Counted from the first letter of the stretch, positions 25,270-33,619 are shown. The stretch is 64,000 nucleotides of DNA from Bacillota bacterium (GCA_021784595.1 JAJYHT010000062.1:124001-188000), one strand, 5' to 3'. The notes: generated from the sequence alone by a model not told the origin. Program-made: numbers and translations.

Positions 25270-26367
25270 ATGGATCATATAATTGAATTAAATCACATTG
25301 CAAAGCAGTACCCAGGACTTGAGAAATCATTGCGCGGCACCAAGCTGGAAGTAAAGGGCCCACTGCTGTGGGCGCGAAATTTATCTCGCGCGGCAAGATT
25401 GACATCGAACACGGCGTCTAGCGTGACGGCGCTAGACGATGTATCGCTTACCATTGACAAGGGCGAGATTTTCGGGCTGTTGGGGCTCAACGGTTCTGGG
25501 AAGACCACGCTTATTAAAATTTTGGCGGGGTTGATTCGTCCTAACCACGGCACGGGCCAAGTAGCCGGCATTTCGCTTGACTATCCAAAGCGCATCCGTC
25601 AGCGCGTTTCGTACGTGTCGACGTTGGGATGGATGGGATTGGAATGGCCGCTGACGGCACAACAAAATGTCGAATTTTTTGCAATCCTTTGCGGCATGTC
25701 CCAACGTCTGGCAAAGGAGAGAAGTGAGGCGGCACTTCGGGATGTGGCGCTCTGGGATGTTAAAGACAAATATTCCTCTCAGTTGTCCAATGGGATGCGC
25801 CAGCGGGTTATTCTCGCCCGTGCACTATTATTTCGCACGCCGATTGTGTTGCTAGACGAACCGACGGTGGGACTAGACCCAGCCACCGCCAAAGATATCC
25901 TGGACCTCATTCGGGGAACGTTGCGGAAACGGGGACAGACCATTGTTCTGACTGATCATCAAACAGATCAAATGGCTGAACTGGCAGACCGTGTTGCGGT
26001 GTTGCATGAAGGCAAGGTGGTCATACACGGGACACCCTCTGATGTGGTGCGGCGATTGGAACATTTGATCGTGATTGAAGTTCAAACCGAGGGCATGGAG
26101 CAACCGACGGCTGCGCCGCCATCCTGCATTCAACGATTGCACAAGACTGAACATCCTGGGCCGTTAAGGTCTAGAAATTGGCGTATTCATGCGTTGGATG
26201 GGCCTGGCGTGTTGGCGGTGGTGCTGGATTGGCTCACTCAACCCTCCGGATTAGTGGTATTTGTTGCCCAATCGAAACCCACACTGCAAGACGTCCTCAT
26301 GTTTCATGCATCGGAGAACCCAAAGGGGGGAGCGTTAACCAGTGGAACCCTCATTCAGAACAACTGA
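25270..26367 (+). CDS. ABC exporter ATP-binding protein 1
   Basis: A 365-residue ABC-2 type ATPase. Walker A is GLNGSGKTT, the signature is a variant Q-L-S-N-G-M-R-Q-R (usually LSGGQ), Walker B VLLDEPTVGLDP, and the H-loop is TDHQ. A C-terminal extension of about 110 residues could regulate it or contact the permease. ATG 25270 lacks a clear ribosome binding site; TTG 25255 is an alternative. First gene of a four-gene ATPase-permease-ATPase-permease operon under an operator-covered promoter. The substrate is unknown; export of a drug, peptide or lipid is likely. Confidence 0.88.
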   Translation: MDHIIELNHIAKQYPGLEKSLRGTKLEVKGPLLWARNLSRAARLTSNTASSVTALDDVSLTIDKGEIFGLLGLNGSGKTTLIKILAGLIRPNHGTGQVAGISLDYPKRIRQRVSYVSTLGWMGLEWPLTAQQNVEFFAILCGMSQRLAKERSEAALRDVALWDVKDKYSSQLSNGMRQRVILARALLFRTPIVLLDEPTVGLDPATAKDILDLIRGTLRKRGQTIVLTDHQTDQMAELADRVAVLHEGKVVIHGTPSDVVRRLEHLIVIEVQTEGMEQPTAAPPSCIQRLHKTEHPGPLRSRNWRIHALDGPGVLAVVLDWLTQPSGLVVFVAQSKPTLQDVLMFHASENPKGGALTSGTLIQNN

Positions 26368-27277
26368 ATTGCCGCCAACCCCTCATGGGTCCAGCCGTCG
26401 GTCTGCTCGGCGCGAAATTTTGACACTGTGGGCATTTGGGGTTCGTGAATATCGGATTTGGCAGTCCTATCGGGTTAATCAGGCATTGTGGATGGCCAAT
26501 ATATTTGTGACCTCCCTGATGTTTTTCCTGATGGGGAAGATGATTGCCGGACGCGCCGCTAGCCTCATGGGAGCAGCCTATGGGAGCGACTATATGTCGT
26601 TTATCGTGGTAGGGCTGACTGTAAATACCTTTATCAATACCAATCTGTCCGATCCCTATACCCGCATCGCTCGCAGTTATTTCAACGGCACCATGGACCT
26701 GTATCTCTTAAGCCCGATGTCTATCTATACTCCGCTCTTGGGACTCATGACCAAATCTTTTATTGATGATTATCCCCGCTTGTTTTTTGTGGGCGGATTT
26801 GGAATGTTGCTATTTGGCGCCCGTTTTAACTTCCAGCACTGGGCCGTGGGATTTTGGATTACTTTGCTGTTTTTAGCGGCAGGTTTTGGTGTCGGGATGA
26901 TTAGCGCTAGCTCATTTTATTTGTTAAACATCAAAAAAGGAACCGAACCGGTACGGTTTATTGTGCAGGAATTACTAGCGACATTATTGGCGGGTGCCTA
27001 TTATCCGGTGGCGATATTGCCCAAACCTTTGCAATGGGTGGCGTGCCTAATTCCGCATACGTACGCGTTTGACGCCTTACGAAGATTATTTGACCCTGGC
27101 GCAAAAATTCAAGTGCCGGCGCTGCCCATTCAGCGGATATGGCCAGTGTCACCGATGGTAGTCGATGAAGTGGCGTTGGCCTTATTTGCAGTGATTCTTA
27201 TACCGCTTGGAGTGTTTTTATACGGTCGTGGCATCGAGAAGGCTCGCAGAGAGGGAACGTTGACGCGATGGCAATAG
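26342..27277 (+). CDS. ABC-2 type exporter permease 1
   Basis: A 311-residue membrane protein with about six helices and the ABC-2 permease pattern. The late motif VQELLATLLAGAYYPVAILPKPLQWVA (shortened: AGAYYPVAILP) followed by P-H-T-Y-A-F-D-A-L-R is typical. GTG 26342 follows aaagggggga and overlaps the ATPase 1 gene by 26 bases. It likely pairs with ATPase 1, possibly as a heterodimer with permease 2. Confidence 0.86.
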   Translation: MEPSFRTTELPPTPHGSSRRSARREILTLWAFGVREYRIWQSYRVNQALWMANIFVTSLMFFLMGKMIAGRAASLMGAAYGSDYMSFIVVGLTVNTFINTNLSDPYTRIARSYFNGTMDLYLLSPMSIYTPLLGLMTKSFIDDYPRLFFVGGFGMLLFGARFNFQHWAVGFWITLLFLAAGFGVGMISASSFYLLNIKKGTEPVRFIVQELLATLLAGAYYPVAILPKPLQWVACLIPHTYAFDALRRLFDPGAKIQVPALPIQRIWPVSPMVVDEVALALFAVILIPLGVFLYGRGIEKARREGTLTRWQ

Positions 27278-28278
27278 TGGATGTTACGGGCATTGGGAAG
27301 TCATATCGATTGTCGGCCGGGCATAAGGAGACGGTGTTGCAGGATGTGTCTCTAAACATTGAGTCAGGATCGGTTGTGGGACTGCTGGGCCCCAACGGAG
27401 CGGGCAAGACGACTCTGATAAAAATTTTGTCTGGCTTGTTGCGCCCGGACACGGGGGGTGGGACTATTCTTGGATATGACTTATTGCGTGATCATGCCCT
27501 TATCCGGTCACGCATCAGTTTGGTCTCGCCAACGTCTGACGTCGGCACCGATAATAACCTTACTGTTCGGCAAAATCTTCAGTTCTGGGCTCCCGTCTAT
27601 GGCCTTATAGGAGAGCGCGCCAAAAGTCGCATTGAAGAACTTTTGACCAAGGTCAATTTGCGTGACAAGGCAGATGCCTGGCCTATGCATTTAAGTGCAG
27701 GACAGCGTCAGCGCTTGGCATTGGCTCGGTCCCTGTTAGCCGAAAATCCTTTGATTTTTCTGGATGAGCCGACTAACAAGCTGGATTTTGATGGTGTGCG
27801 TTCGGTTCGGGAATTGGTTCAGGACTTAAACCGCAACCACGGTGTCACCATTTTACTCACGACCCATGTGATGGAAGAAGCAGAAGAGTTATGTGATGCA
27901 ATTGCGCTACTGCGAGAAGGCAAGCTGCTGGCTTACATGAAAACTCGAGACTTGACCCAATCGTTGGGACTAACCCGAACCATCAGGGTGGCCTTTCGGC
28001 GTCCGGGGTCGGCCGAGGTTGATGCGCAGCGGGTGGGATTGCAATCCGATCTGGCCCGCATGCCCGCAGTGCAAGCTGCTCGAGTCTCTGAGGATTCGTC
28101 AACGATGGTGAGTGCTGAACTTCAAACTCTGGACATTCGGGCTACAACTCCTGTCTTGTTGGATTGCTTGCGTCGCCGCAACTGGAATTTGATTTCTATG
28201 CAGTCAGAGATGGTGACCTTGCACGATGTCTTCCTTTCTACCATTAAGCCGGCCGAGGACATGGAAAGGGGCATATAA
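27268..28278 (+). CDS. ABC exporter ATP-binding protein 2
   Basis: A 336-residue ABC-2 type ATPase. Walker A GPNGAGKTT, signature LSAGQRQRLALA and Walker B FLDEPTNKLD are intact, and the H-loop is TTHVMEEA. A C-terminal domain of about 100 residues follows. It overlaps permease 1 by 10 bases. Compared with ATPase 1 its signature is closer to consensus, so the two sites may be unequal. Confidence 0.9.
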   Translation: MAIVDVTGIGKSYRLSAGHKETVLQDVSLNIESGSVVGLLGPNGAGKTTLIKILSGLLRPDTGGGTILGYDLLRDHALIRSRISLVSPTSDVGTDNNLTVRQNLQFWAPVYGLIGERAKSRIEELLTKVNLRDKADAWPMHLSAGQRQRLALARSLLAENPLIFLDEPTNKLDFDGVRSVRELVQDLNRNHGVTILLTTHVMEEAEELCDAIALLREGKLLAYMKTRDLTQSLGLTRTIRVAFRRPGSAEVDAQRVGLQSDLARMPAVQAARVSEDSSTMVSAELQTLDIRATTPVLLDCLRRRNWNLISMQSEMVTLHDVFLSTIKPAEDMERGI

Positions 28279-29163
28279 ATGCATTCTGAGAGGTTTGTAG
28301 ACCCCATCGGCCAGATGGAGGTTCAAAGGGGAGGTCTGGTTGGGTTAGCACGCGCCAGTGTGGCGTCGGCATGGCTGCAATATCGAACATTTCGCTTCTA
28401 TCCATCGAATCTGGTGTTAGCGGTGATACAACAACTAACTACGGTGGGCGTTTGGTATTTCGTATCGGTGTTTCTTAGCCCGGGAGCTGACCGGGTCGTC
28501 ATTCAATATGGTGGCGATTATGTGGCCTACATGATGGTGGGTGTGCTACTCAATCAAATAGGCATGGCGGCCCTCTCCAGCCCGTTCAACACGGTTTCGG
28601 AGGCCTTTTGGGATAAACGTCTAGAAACCTACCGGTTGTCGGTACAGGGAATCTGGGCCAACGTGATTGGCCGTATGGTCTGGCAAATCTCGTTTGTATC
28701 GATGATTCAGGGGATGGTTTTGGCGACTTTTCTGATATTTGGTGGGTTCCGGCTACCTCAGGCGGCTATAGGATGGGCGGTTTTAACCATGGTTTTGTTG
28801 GTTCTGGCAGACGCAGGTATTGGATTGGCTGGAGCAAGCCTCTTCTTTCTTTTAGAGGTGAAAGCAGGTCAAGATCCGATTACCTGGGCCTACAAATACC
28901 TAATCATGATTGCCAGCGGCCTGTACATCCCGCTAACAGTTTTGCCGCACTGGTTACGCGGTCTAGGCGCGGTTCTTCCACAAACGTACGGATTGGGCGC
29001 CGAACGGCTTTTGTTGCTAACACAACATAGTTTACCAGGGATGCCGATAATGCTGATTCATTTATTGGTAGCAACGTGCCTGACGATGACCATTGGCAGT
29101 GCAATGTTTGGTTGGGCATTGGCGCGGGCTGAACGGCAAGGGGGTGTCGGTGTCGTGGTATAG
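28279..29163 (+). CDS. ABC-2 type exporter permease 2
   Basis: A 294-residue permease similar in plan to permease 1. The segment IASGLYIPLTVLPHWLRGLG and P-Q-T-Y-G-L-G-A-E-R-L parallels the AGAYYPVAILP/PHTYAFDALR motif of its partner. It starts directly after the ATPase 2 stop. The paired arrangement suggests a heterodimeric exporter or two exporters controlled together. Confidence 0.87.
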   Translation: MHSERFVDPIGQMEVQRGGLVGLARASVASAWLQYRTFRFYPSNLVLAVIQQLTTVGVWYFVSVFLSPGADRVVIQYGGDYVAYMMVGVLLNQIGMAALSSPFNTVSEAFWDKRLETYRLSVQGIWANVIGRMVWQISFVSMIQGMVLATFLIFGGFRLPQAAIGWAVLTMVLLVLADAGIGLAGASLFFLLEVKAGQDPITWAYKYLIMIASGLYIPLTVLPHWLRGLGAVLPQTYGLGAERLLLLTQHSLPGMPIMLIHLLVATCLTMTIGSAMFGWALARAERQGGVGVVV

Positions 29164-29223
29164 ATATGTCGTTCGTAAGGATAGCGATAGCAACTGACAA
29201 GATAACGTTAGGGAGGATTTTCA

Positions 29224-30150
29224 ATGGCTAAAGACGTCTATTTACAGCCCAATGCGCCGGATCCGGTGTTAAATAGCGAATTCGTATTGTCGTTGGTTCG
29301 AAGATATGTGGGAGATGCGCAAAATGTTACCGGTGTCGACGAATCGGGAGGAGAAGCCCGGGTCTATCTGGTTGATGATCAGATCGTCGTCAAGACTCAG
29401 CGGCCGCACCGACTGCGGCCACGAACAAGTTTAGCGAAGGAAGTCTTGTTCCTTCAGCAATTGGCAGAACATACGGAGGTCGCCGTGCCCAGAGTCCTTG
29501 GTTACGGTAAAGAAGGGTCCGTCGAATATACGATTATGACTCGAATTGCCGGAGTTCCGATGGGCAATGTAGCCATTGAAGGAGAGGGGCGAGAACGCGC
29601 TTTGTTCGCTTTAGGACGCACTTTGCGGCGCATACATCGAATTCCTCAGCAAGCGTTTCAAAGTGATGGAACTTTTCCCGTGCGACATACTTTTGAGGAT
29701 GTGCGAGCTGATTTTAGAGAGACGTTCGATAGCTTGATTGAGCGATTGCAAAAGACGAACGTGCCTTGGAATTTGCCGGTCAGCCCTGAAAAATTGGCAG
29801 AACGGGCAATGGACTCGTTGCCGGTAACCGATGAGAGAGTAGCACTGCATTCTAACCCTGGTCCGACTCATAGTTTTATCGACCCGCAAACAGGGATGTT
29901 TTTGGGCCTCATCGATTTTGGAGACGCGTATATCAGTCACCCCGCATGGGACTTGTGGAGATGGAATCGCGTGGCCGACCGTCAAGCGGTATTAGCGGGT
30001 TATACCTCTGAGTATGCGGTCCCAAGAGACTTCCTGGCCACTTGGAGGATTGTTATGCTGGTAGCCGATATGGCAGCCATTGCCTATCAAAGAGAGGATG
30101 CCCCACTGGCAACAGCAGATGTGCAAGAACTGATAAACTATTTAGTGTAA
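29224..30150 (+). CDS. APH-fold protein lacking the catalytic Asp (pseudokinase-like)
   Basis: A 308-residue protein of the aminoglycoside phosphotransferase/choline kinase fold. The N-lobe has VVKTQ (Lys57) and AKEV (Glu73). The catalytic loop, normally H-x-D-x-x-x-x-N, reads His209-Ser210-Asn211-P-G-P-T-His216, so the catalytic Asp is Asn and the metal Asn is His. The Mg-binding DFGD (231-234) with the H-P-A-W-D-L tail is intact. ATP binding may remain while phosphotransfer should be weak or absent. It lies 60 bases after the exporter genes with its own gggagga ribosome binding site, so it may sense the exported compound. Confidence 0.78.
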   Translation: MAKDVYLQPNAPDPVLNSEFVLSLVRRYVGDAQNVTGVDESGGEARVYLVDDQIVVKTQRPHRLRPRTSLAKEVLFLQQLAEHTEVAVPRVLGYGKEGSVEYTIMTRIAGVPMGNVAIEGEGRERALFALGRTLRRIHRIPQQAFQSDGTFPVRHTFEDVRADFRETFDSLIERLQKTNVPWNLPVSPEKLAERAMDSLPVTDERVALHSNPGPTHSFIDPQTGMFLGLIDFGDAYISHPAWDLWRWNRVADRQAVLAGYTSEYAVPRDFLATWRIVMLVADMAAIAYQREDAPLATADVQELINYLV

Positions 30151-30327
30151 CTGTGGTGAATTTATCTCCTGGGATTGGGCGGCGCTCACGTAGCGTTTCC
30201 AAGGGTCGTCCCAGGGATATCGGCCATTGCTGTGGTATTGGCCAAACTGAGGCAGTAGCCAATTTTCTTCACAATCGTTAAACTAACGGGTAGACACCTA
30301 GGAACCAGAAAGAAGTGGTGATGACCC
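30151..30327 (+). other. 177-base leader before the rhodanese gene, with inverted repeats
   Basis: CCTGGGA (30168-30174) and TCCCAGG (30209-30215) can pair across an inner CGCT/AGCG hairpin. No T-tract follows and no ORF with a convincing ribosome binding site is seen. It may be a structured untranslated leader or the 3' end of the preceding mRNA. Confidence 0.3.
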
Positions 30328-30759
30328 TTGCTGCTGACCAATATTGTGTTTGGCGCTCTGGCCGTATGGCTGGTCTGGCGACAGGTGGGTCCTATTCTCG
30401 GCATTCAGCGGGTGACGGCACAGGAGGTCCAGCAGGCGCTAGATCAAAATAACATGACATTAATTGATGTCAGAACTGTTGACGAATATTCCCATGGCCA
30501 CATAGCTTCCAGCATCTGCATTCCGTTGTCGGATATTCGGAGGAGAACCAAAGAGATTAGCCAAGAGAAACCGGTGGTGTTAATTTGTCGATCGGGGTAT
30601 CGAGCCATGCAGGCCTTCCATATACTAAAGCGACGAGGATTTTCGGGCCACGCGGTGTTGCAAGGAGGCATGATTGCGTGGGAGTCTATGCGTTCGCGCG
30701 GGTATGTAGAACCCTTGGAGCATGTGGTGAAGGAAGATGGACATGAGTCCTCTATCTGA
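30328..30759 (+). CDS. Membrane-anchored rhodanese-like protein
   Basis: A 143-residue protein: one N-terminal membrane helix (about residues 2-20) then a single rhodanese domain. L-I-D-V-R-T-V-D-E-Y-S-H-G-H-I opens the domain and the active-site loop is Cys-R-S-G-Y-R. It probably handles persulfide sulfur at the membrane. TTG 30328 is the first usable start, with agaagtggtga upstream. The gene overlaps the following disulfide oxidoreductase gene by 23 bases, which links sulfur and thiol chemistry. Confidence 0.88.
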   Translation: MLLTNIVFGALAVWLVWRQVGPILGIQRVTAQEVQQALDQNNMTLIDVRTVDEYSHGHIASSICIPLSDIRRRTKEISQEKPVVLICRSGYRAMQAFHILKRRGFSGHAVLQGGMIAWESMRSRGYVEPLEHVVKEDGHESSI

Positions 30760-31417
30760 CCGTGACCGCCAGACCTTGCGCGAAATGTTTCGGGATCTCA
30801 AATATCCTGTCCACCTCCAATTATTTGTTGAAGATGGGAATCAAGGATCCGACAACGCGAAGGTCTTAGTGCGTGAAGTTGTCCGGGTGATGCCTGATTT
30901 GTTGCGGTTGGATGTTTTTGAAAGGAGTCGCGATAGCCTGTTGGCCGCCCTATATGGAGTGTGGGAGGTGCCGACGTTGATTCTCTGCGACCAAAAGCGG
31001 GAAGACAGTGGGATCCGATTTATCGGCTTGCCTTCAGGTTATGAATTCGCTGCGTTGATTGAGGCGTTGCTCGATGTATCGCAAAATCGTATCAGGCTAT
31101 CGGAAAAATCCTTAAACTTTATTCGCAACGTAGAAGACGATATTATACTAGACGTCTTCGTGGCTCCAACCTGACCGCACTGCCCCCGGGCCGTGCGCCT
31201 GGCCCATACGTTAGCATTAGCCAATCCTGCCCGAGTACGGGGGACGGTGGTGCAGGCTTCGGAGTTTTCGCGGTGGACAGAGGAAAACGCTGTATACGCT
31301 GTTCCAAAAACCATAATTCGGGTGGGACAGGGTGAGCGGAGTACCGCCATTGAGGGGGCGGTAACCGAAGACTTTTTGATCCGTACCCTCAAAGACCTTA
31401 TAGAACAAGGACGTTGA
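30737..31417 (+). CDS. Protein disulfide oxidoreductase with in-frame UGA at the redox Cys (candidate selenoprotein)
   Basis: Two frame-compatible halves give 226 codons, the usual length of double-glutaredoxin-fold PDO proteins. Residues 1-145 hold the first thioredoxin fold, with no CxxC but a W-E-V-P-T-L cis-Pro loop. At codon 146 (31172-31174), DVFVAPT is followed by TGA, then P-H-C-P-R-A-V. Related proteins have Cys here (T-C-P-x-C-P). The next 80 codons, up to TGA 31415-31417, encode the rest of the second fold, including the V-P-K-T cis-Pro. So the UGA replaces the first Cys of CxxC, giving U-P-H-C if read as selenocysteine. A nonsense change or base error from TGC is the alternative. 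Confidence 0.75.
31175..31205 (+). promoter_or_regulatory. SECIS-like hairpin downstream of the UGA
   Basis: GGGCC (31188-31192) pairs with GGCCC (31201-31205) around the loop GTGCGCCT. Eighteen bases separate the UGA from the loop, and a G is at its first position. These fit what is described for bacterial SECIS elements: a short stem, a G early in the loop and the loop roughly 16-37 bases after UGA. A competing CGCAC/GTGCG pairing (31176-31180 with 31193-31197) exists. The high GC content makes chance hairpins likely, so the evidence is suggestive only. Confidence 0.4.
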
Positions 31418-31421
31418 CCTA

Positions 31422-32285
31422 GTGGAAATAGTGGTGACACTAGAACAGTTGCGTGAAGCGCTGTCTAGCTGGCGTAGTGAAAAGAAGACCATCGCCTTAG
31501 TTCCTACGATGGGTGCATTGCATGCGGGGCACCTAGCATTAGTCGAAGAGGCGAGTCGGCGTGCCGATAGGGTGGTTGTGTCGATCTTTGTAAACCCTTT
31601 GCAGTTTGGGCCTAACGAAGACTTTAGCCAATATCCGCGCACCTTATCATTGGACCAAGCCCAATTAAAACGGCACGGATTGGCCTCTGTACTGTTTGCT
31701 CCGACGGTGAGCGTGATGTATCCATCAGGTGCGAGCCGCACCACGGTGGTTGTTGGCCGCATGTCGGAAGTGCTGTGTGGCAGGGCCAGGCCCACACACT
31801 TTGTAGGAGTTACCACAGTGGTGACCAAACTTTTTCACATGGTGCAGCCGGATTTTGCTGTCTTTGGTCAAAAAGACGCACAACAGTTGGCCATTATTAG
31901 ACAAATGGTCCTGGACTTAAACTTTGCAGTAACAGTGGTGGGAGTGCCCACGGTGCGTGAACCATCAGGGTTGGCGCTGTCCTCCCGCAACCGGTATCTG
32001 TCGATAGAGGACAAGCATCGCGCTAGCTATCTATTTCGAGGATTATTGGCAGCCAAGTCCTTGTTCGACGCCGGGGAGAGAAACCCCCAAGTGCTCGTCG
32101 CCCAGGTCATCGACACGTTGCACCAAGTGGATTTAACGCCAGAATATGTGGAGTGCGTGGACCGCGAACTCTTGGATCCTGTTGACGGTTTGGTTTCCCG
32201 CCCCGTGACACTGGCCCTGGCCTGCCCTGTGGGAGCAGCGCGTTTGATTGATAATATCACGTTAGACCCCGGTCATCACGAGTAG
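31422..32285 (+). CDS. panC: Pantothenate synthetase
   Basis: A 287-residue enzyme joining pantoate and beta-alanine with ATP to make pantothenate, the coenzyme A precursor. VPTMGALHAGHLALV has the H-x-G-H nucleotidyl-transferase signature, FVNPLQFGPNEDFSQYPR binds pantoate, and FGQKDAQQL and SSRNRYLS complete the active site. The start is GTG 31422, 4 bases after the PDO stop. I see no panB or panD in this window. Confidence 0.95.
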   Translation: MEIVVTLEQLREALSSWRSEKKTIALVPTMGALHAGHLALVEEASRRADRVVVSIFVNPLQFGPNEDFSQYPRTLSLDQAQLKRHGLASVLFAPTVSVMYPSGASRTTVVVGRMSEVLCGRARPTHFVGVTTVVTKLFHMVQPDFAVFGQKDAQQLAIIRQMVLDLNFAVTVVGVPTVREPSGLALSSRNRYLSIEDKHRASYLFRGLLAAKSLFDAGERNPQVLVAQVIDTLHQVDLTPEYVECVDRELLDPVDGLVSRPVTLALACPVGAARLIDNITLDPGHHE

Positions 32286-32301
32286 GGCCAAGCCATATAC
32301 T
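32273..32301 (+). promoter_or_regulatory. Sigma-E-like promoter of spmA
   Basis: TCATCAC (32273-32279), a 14-base spacer and CATATACT (32294-32301) resemble the mother-cell sigma-E pattern (-10 consensus C-A-T-A-n-n-n-T). The spacing equals that of the spoIVA candidate at 44100. In Bacillus spmA is transcribed by sigma-E. The -35 match is partial. Confidence 0.45.
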
Positions 32302-32338
32302 CCTGTAAGGCACGGCTATGCTGTGTGGGAGGGCTGGT

Positions 32339-32935
32339 ATGGTCAATGTTGTTTGGTTGCTTTTAATTGTCGGCGGCCTGGTGGTTAGCGCCATGCATCA
32401 TTCGATGCTGGCCGTCACCCAGGCAATTGTAACCGGCAGTGAAAAGGCTGTTGAAATTGCTTTTGGGTTTGTGGGCATTATGGCTTTGTGGTTGGGGTTG
32501 GCCAAGATCGCTGAAGAATCGGGTTTGATGCAAGGATTGGCGCGGGTTATGTCGCCGCTTATTGGGCGACTGTTTCCCGGAATTCCCAAGGATCATCCTG
32601 CGATGGGCAATATGCTGATGAACATGTCGGCTAATATTTTAGGCATGGGCGGAGCGGCCACACCGTTTGGACTAAAGGCAATGGAAGAGCTGCAAAAGCT
32701 TAATCAAGTCAAGGATCGCGCATCAGCCAACATGATTACTTTTCTTGCCATCAACACGGCCTCGATTAATTTAATTCCAGCTACTGTTATTGCGTTGCGG
32801 GTGGCGGCGGGGTCTCGCAATCCTACCGAAATTGTGGGGCCCACAATTATTGCAACCTGTGTTTCGTCCATTGTCGCGATTACGGCCGACCGGATTTTTC
32901 GCCGCATTTACCGCGACCGCCATCCCAATGGATAA
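32339..32935 (+). CDS. spmA: Spore maturation protein A
   Basis: A 198-residue membrane protein of the nucleoside-recognition (Gate) family, needed for spore core dehydration. It has about five helices. MLMNMSANILGMGGAATPFGLKAM and FLAINTASINLIPAT, here recalled by their cores N-M-S-A-N-I-L-G and N-T-A-S, are the family signatures. ATG 32339 has gggaggg just upstream. SpmB, its partner, lies immediately downstream on the opposite strand. Confidence 0.93.
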   Translation: MVNVVWLLLIVGGLVVSAMHHSMLAVTQAIVTGSEKAVEIAFGFVGIMALWLGLAKIAEESGLMQGLARVMSPLIGRLFPGIPKDHPAMGNMLMNMSANILGMGGAATPFGLKAMEELQKLNQVKDRASANMITFLAINTASINLIPATVIALRVAAGSRNPTEIVGPTIIATCVSSIVAITADRIFRRIYRDRHPNG

Positions 32936-32942
32936 CCATCTG

Positions 32943-33476
32943 TTAAAACAGATAGTGACATACCAAAATGGCTGCGATGAAACCGGCCAAATCCCCGATA
33001 AGCGCTACCGGCAAGGCATAACGGGTTCGGCGAACGGCGATTGAACCAAAATAAAGGGTTATCACGTAAAAAGTAGTATCCGTACTTCCCTGTAGGGTGG
33101 AGGCGACGCGGCCCACAAAGGAATCTGGGCCATAATGCTGCAAAAGTCCTGTCGTCACCCCCAATGCAGCCCCTCCGGAAAGTGGACGCACCAAGATTAA
33201 TGGCACTACCTCGGAGGGCACGCCGATATGGCCGAGCGGACGGGACAGAAAGTGAATGACGGCATCAAAGGCTCCTGAAGCCTGAAAAATGTTTAAAGCC
33301 ACTAAGATGCCGACTAAAAATGGAATCATGCGAATAGCCATTTTGAAACCTTCGTCCGCGCCTTCCACAAACGTCTCATAGACTTTCACGCCGCGCAGCC
33401 ACCCGAACAGAGGGATAAATCCTATCAGAAATGGAATGGCCCAAACGGAAATAGTGTCAATCACGGTCGATGTCAT
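32943..33476 (-). CDS. spmB: Spore maturation protein B
   Basis: A 177-residue Gate-domain membrane protein acting with SpmA. IPLFGWLRGVKVYETFVEGADEGF (core YETFVEGA) and V-R-P-L-S-G-G-A-A-L-G, then S-T-D-T-T-F-Y, are typical of SpmB. ATG 33476 on the minus strand has aggag 8 bases upstream. It converges on spmA with 7 bases between the stop codons, although these genes are normally tandem. A small ATCTGT/ACAGAT hairpin (32938-32953) lies at the junction. Confidence 0.93.
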   Translation of the reverse strand: MTSTVIDTISVWAIPFLIGFIPLFGWLRGVKVYETFVEGADEGFKMAIRMIPFLVGILVALNIFQASGAFDAVIHFLSRPLGHIGVPSEVVPLILVRPLSGGAALGVTTGLLQHYGPDSFVGRVASTLQGSTDTTFYVITLYFGSIAVRRTRYALPVALIGDLAGFIAAILVCHYLF

Positions 33477-33496
33477 CAGGACGACTCCTCTCACTG

Positions 33497-33525
33497 TTCA
33501 TGGGGCTTATACTTCCTGGTATACT
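33497..33525 (+). promoter_or_regulatory. Candidate extended -10 promoter of the ridA-rluB-nicotinate phosphoribosyltransferase operon
   Basis: TATACT (33520-33525) preceded by TGG forms an extended -10; TTCATG (33497-33502) lies 17 bases upstream as a weak -35. The predicted transcript starts near 33532, about 88 bases before the ridA GTG. Confidence 0.4.
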
Positions 33526-33619
33526 GAAACGCGAGGTGCAGCCAGGATAGGGATGGTGCGGACCGGCTATCCTTAACATATGTTGTGGTTTATGCGGTAT
33601 GAATCGGAGGGATGCTTGC

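Noticed and set aside
31172-31417. A frameshift or separate downstream gene (31193-31417) after the UGA
   Set aside because: The two halves are in the same frame and join without a gap in the thioredoxin fold. A separate GTG start at 31193 would begin in the middle of the redox helix, so one gene with an internal UGA is more sensible.
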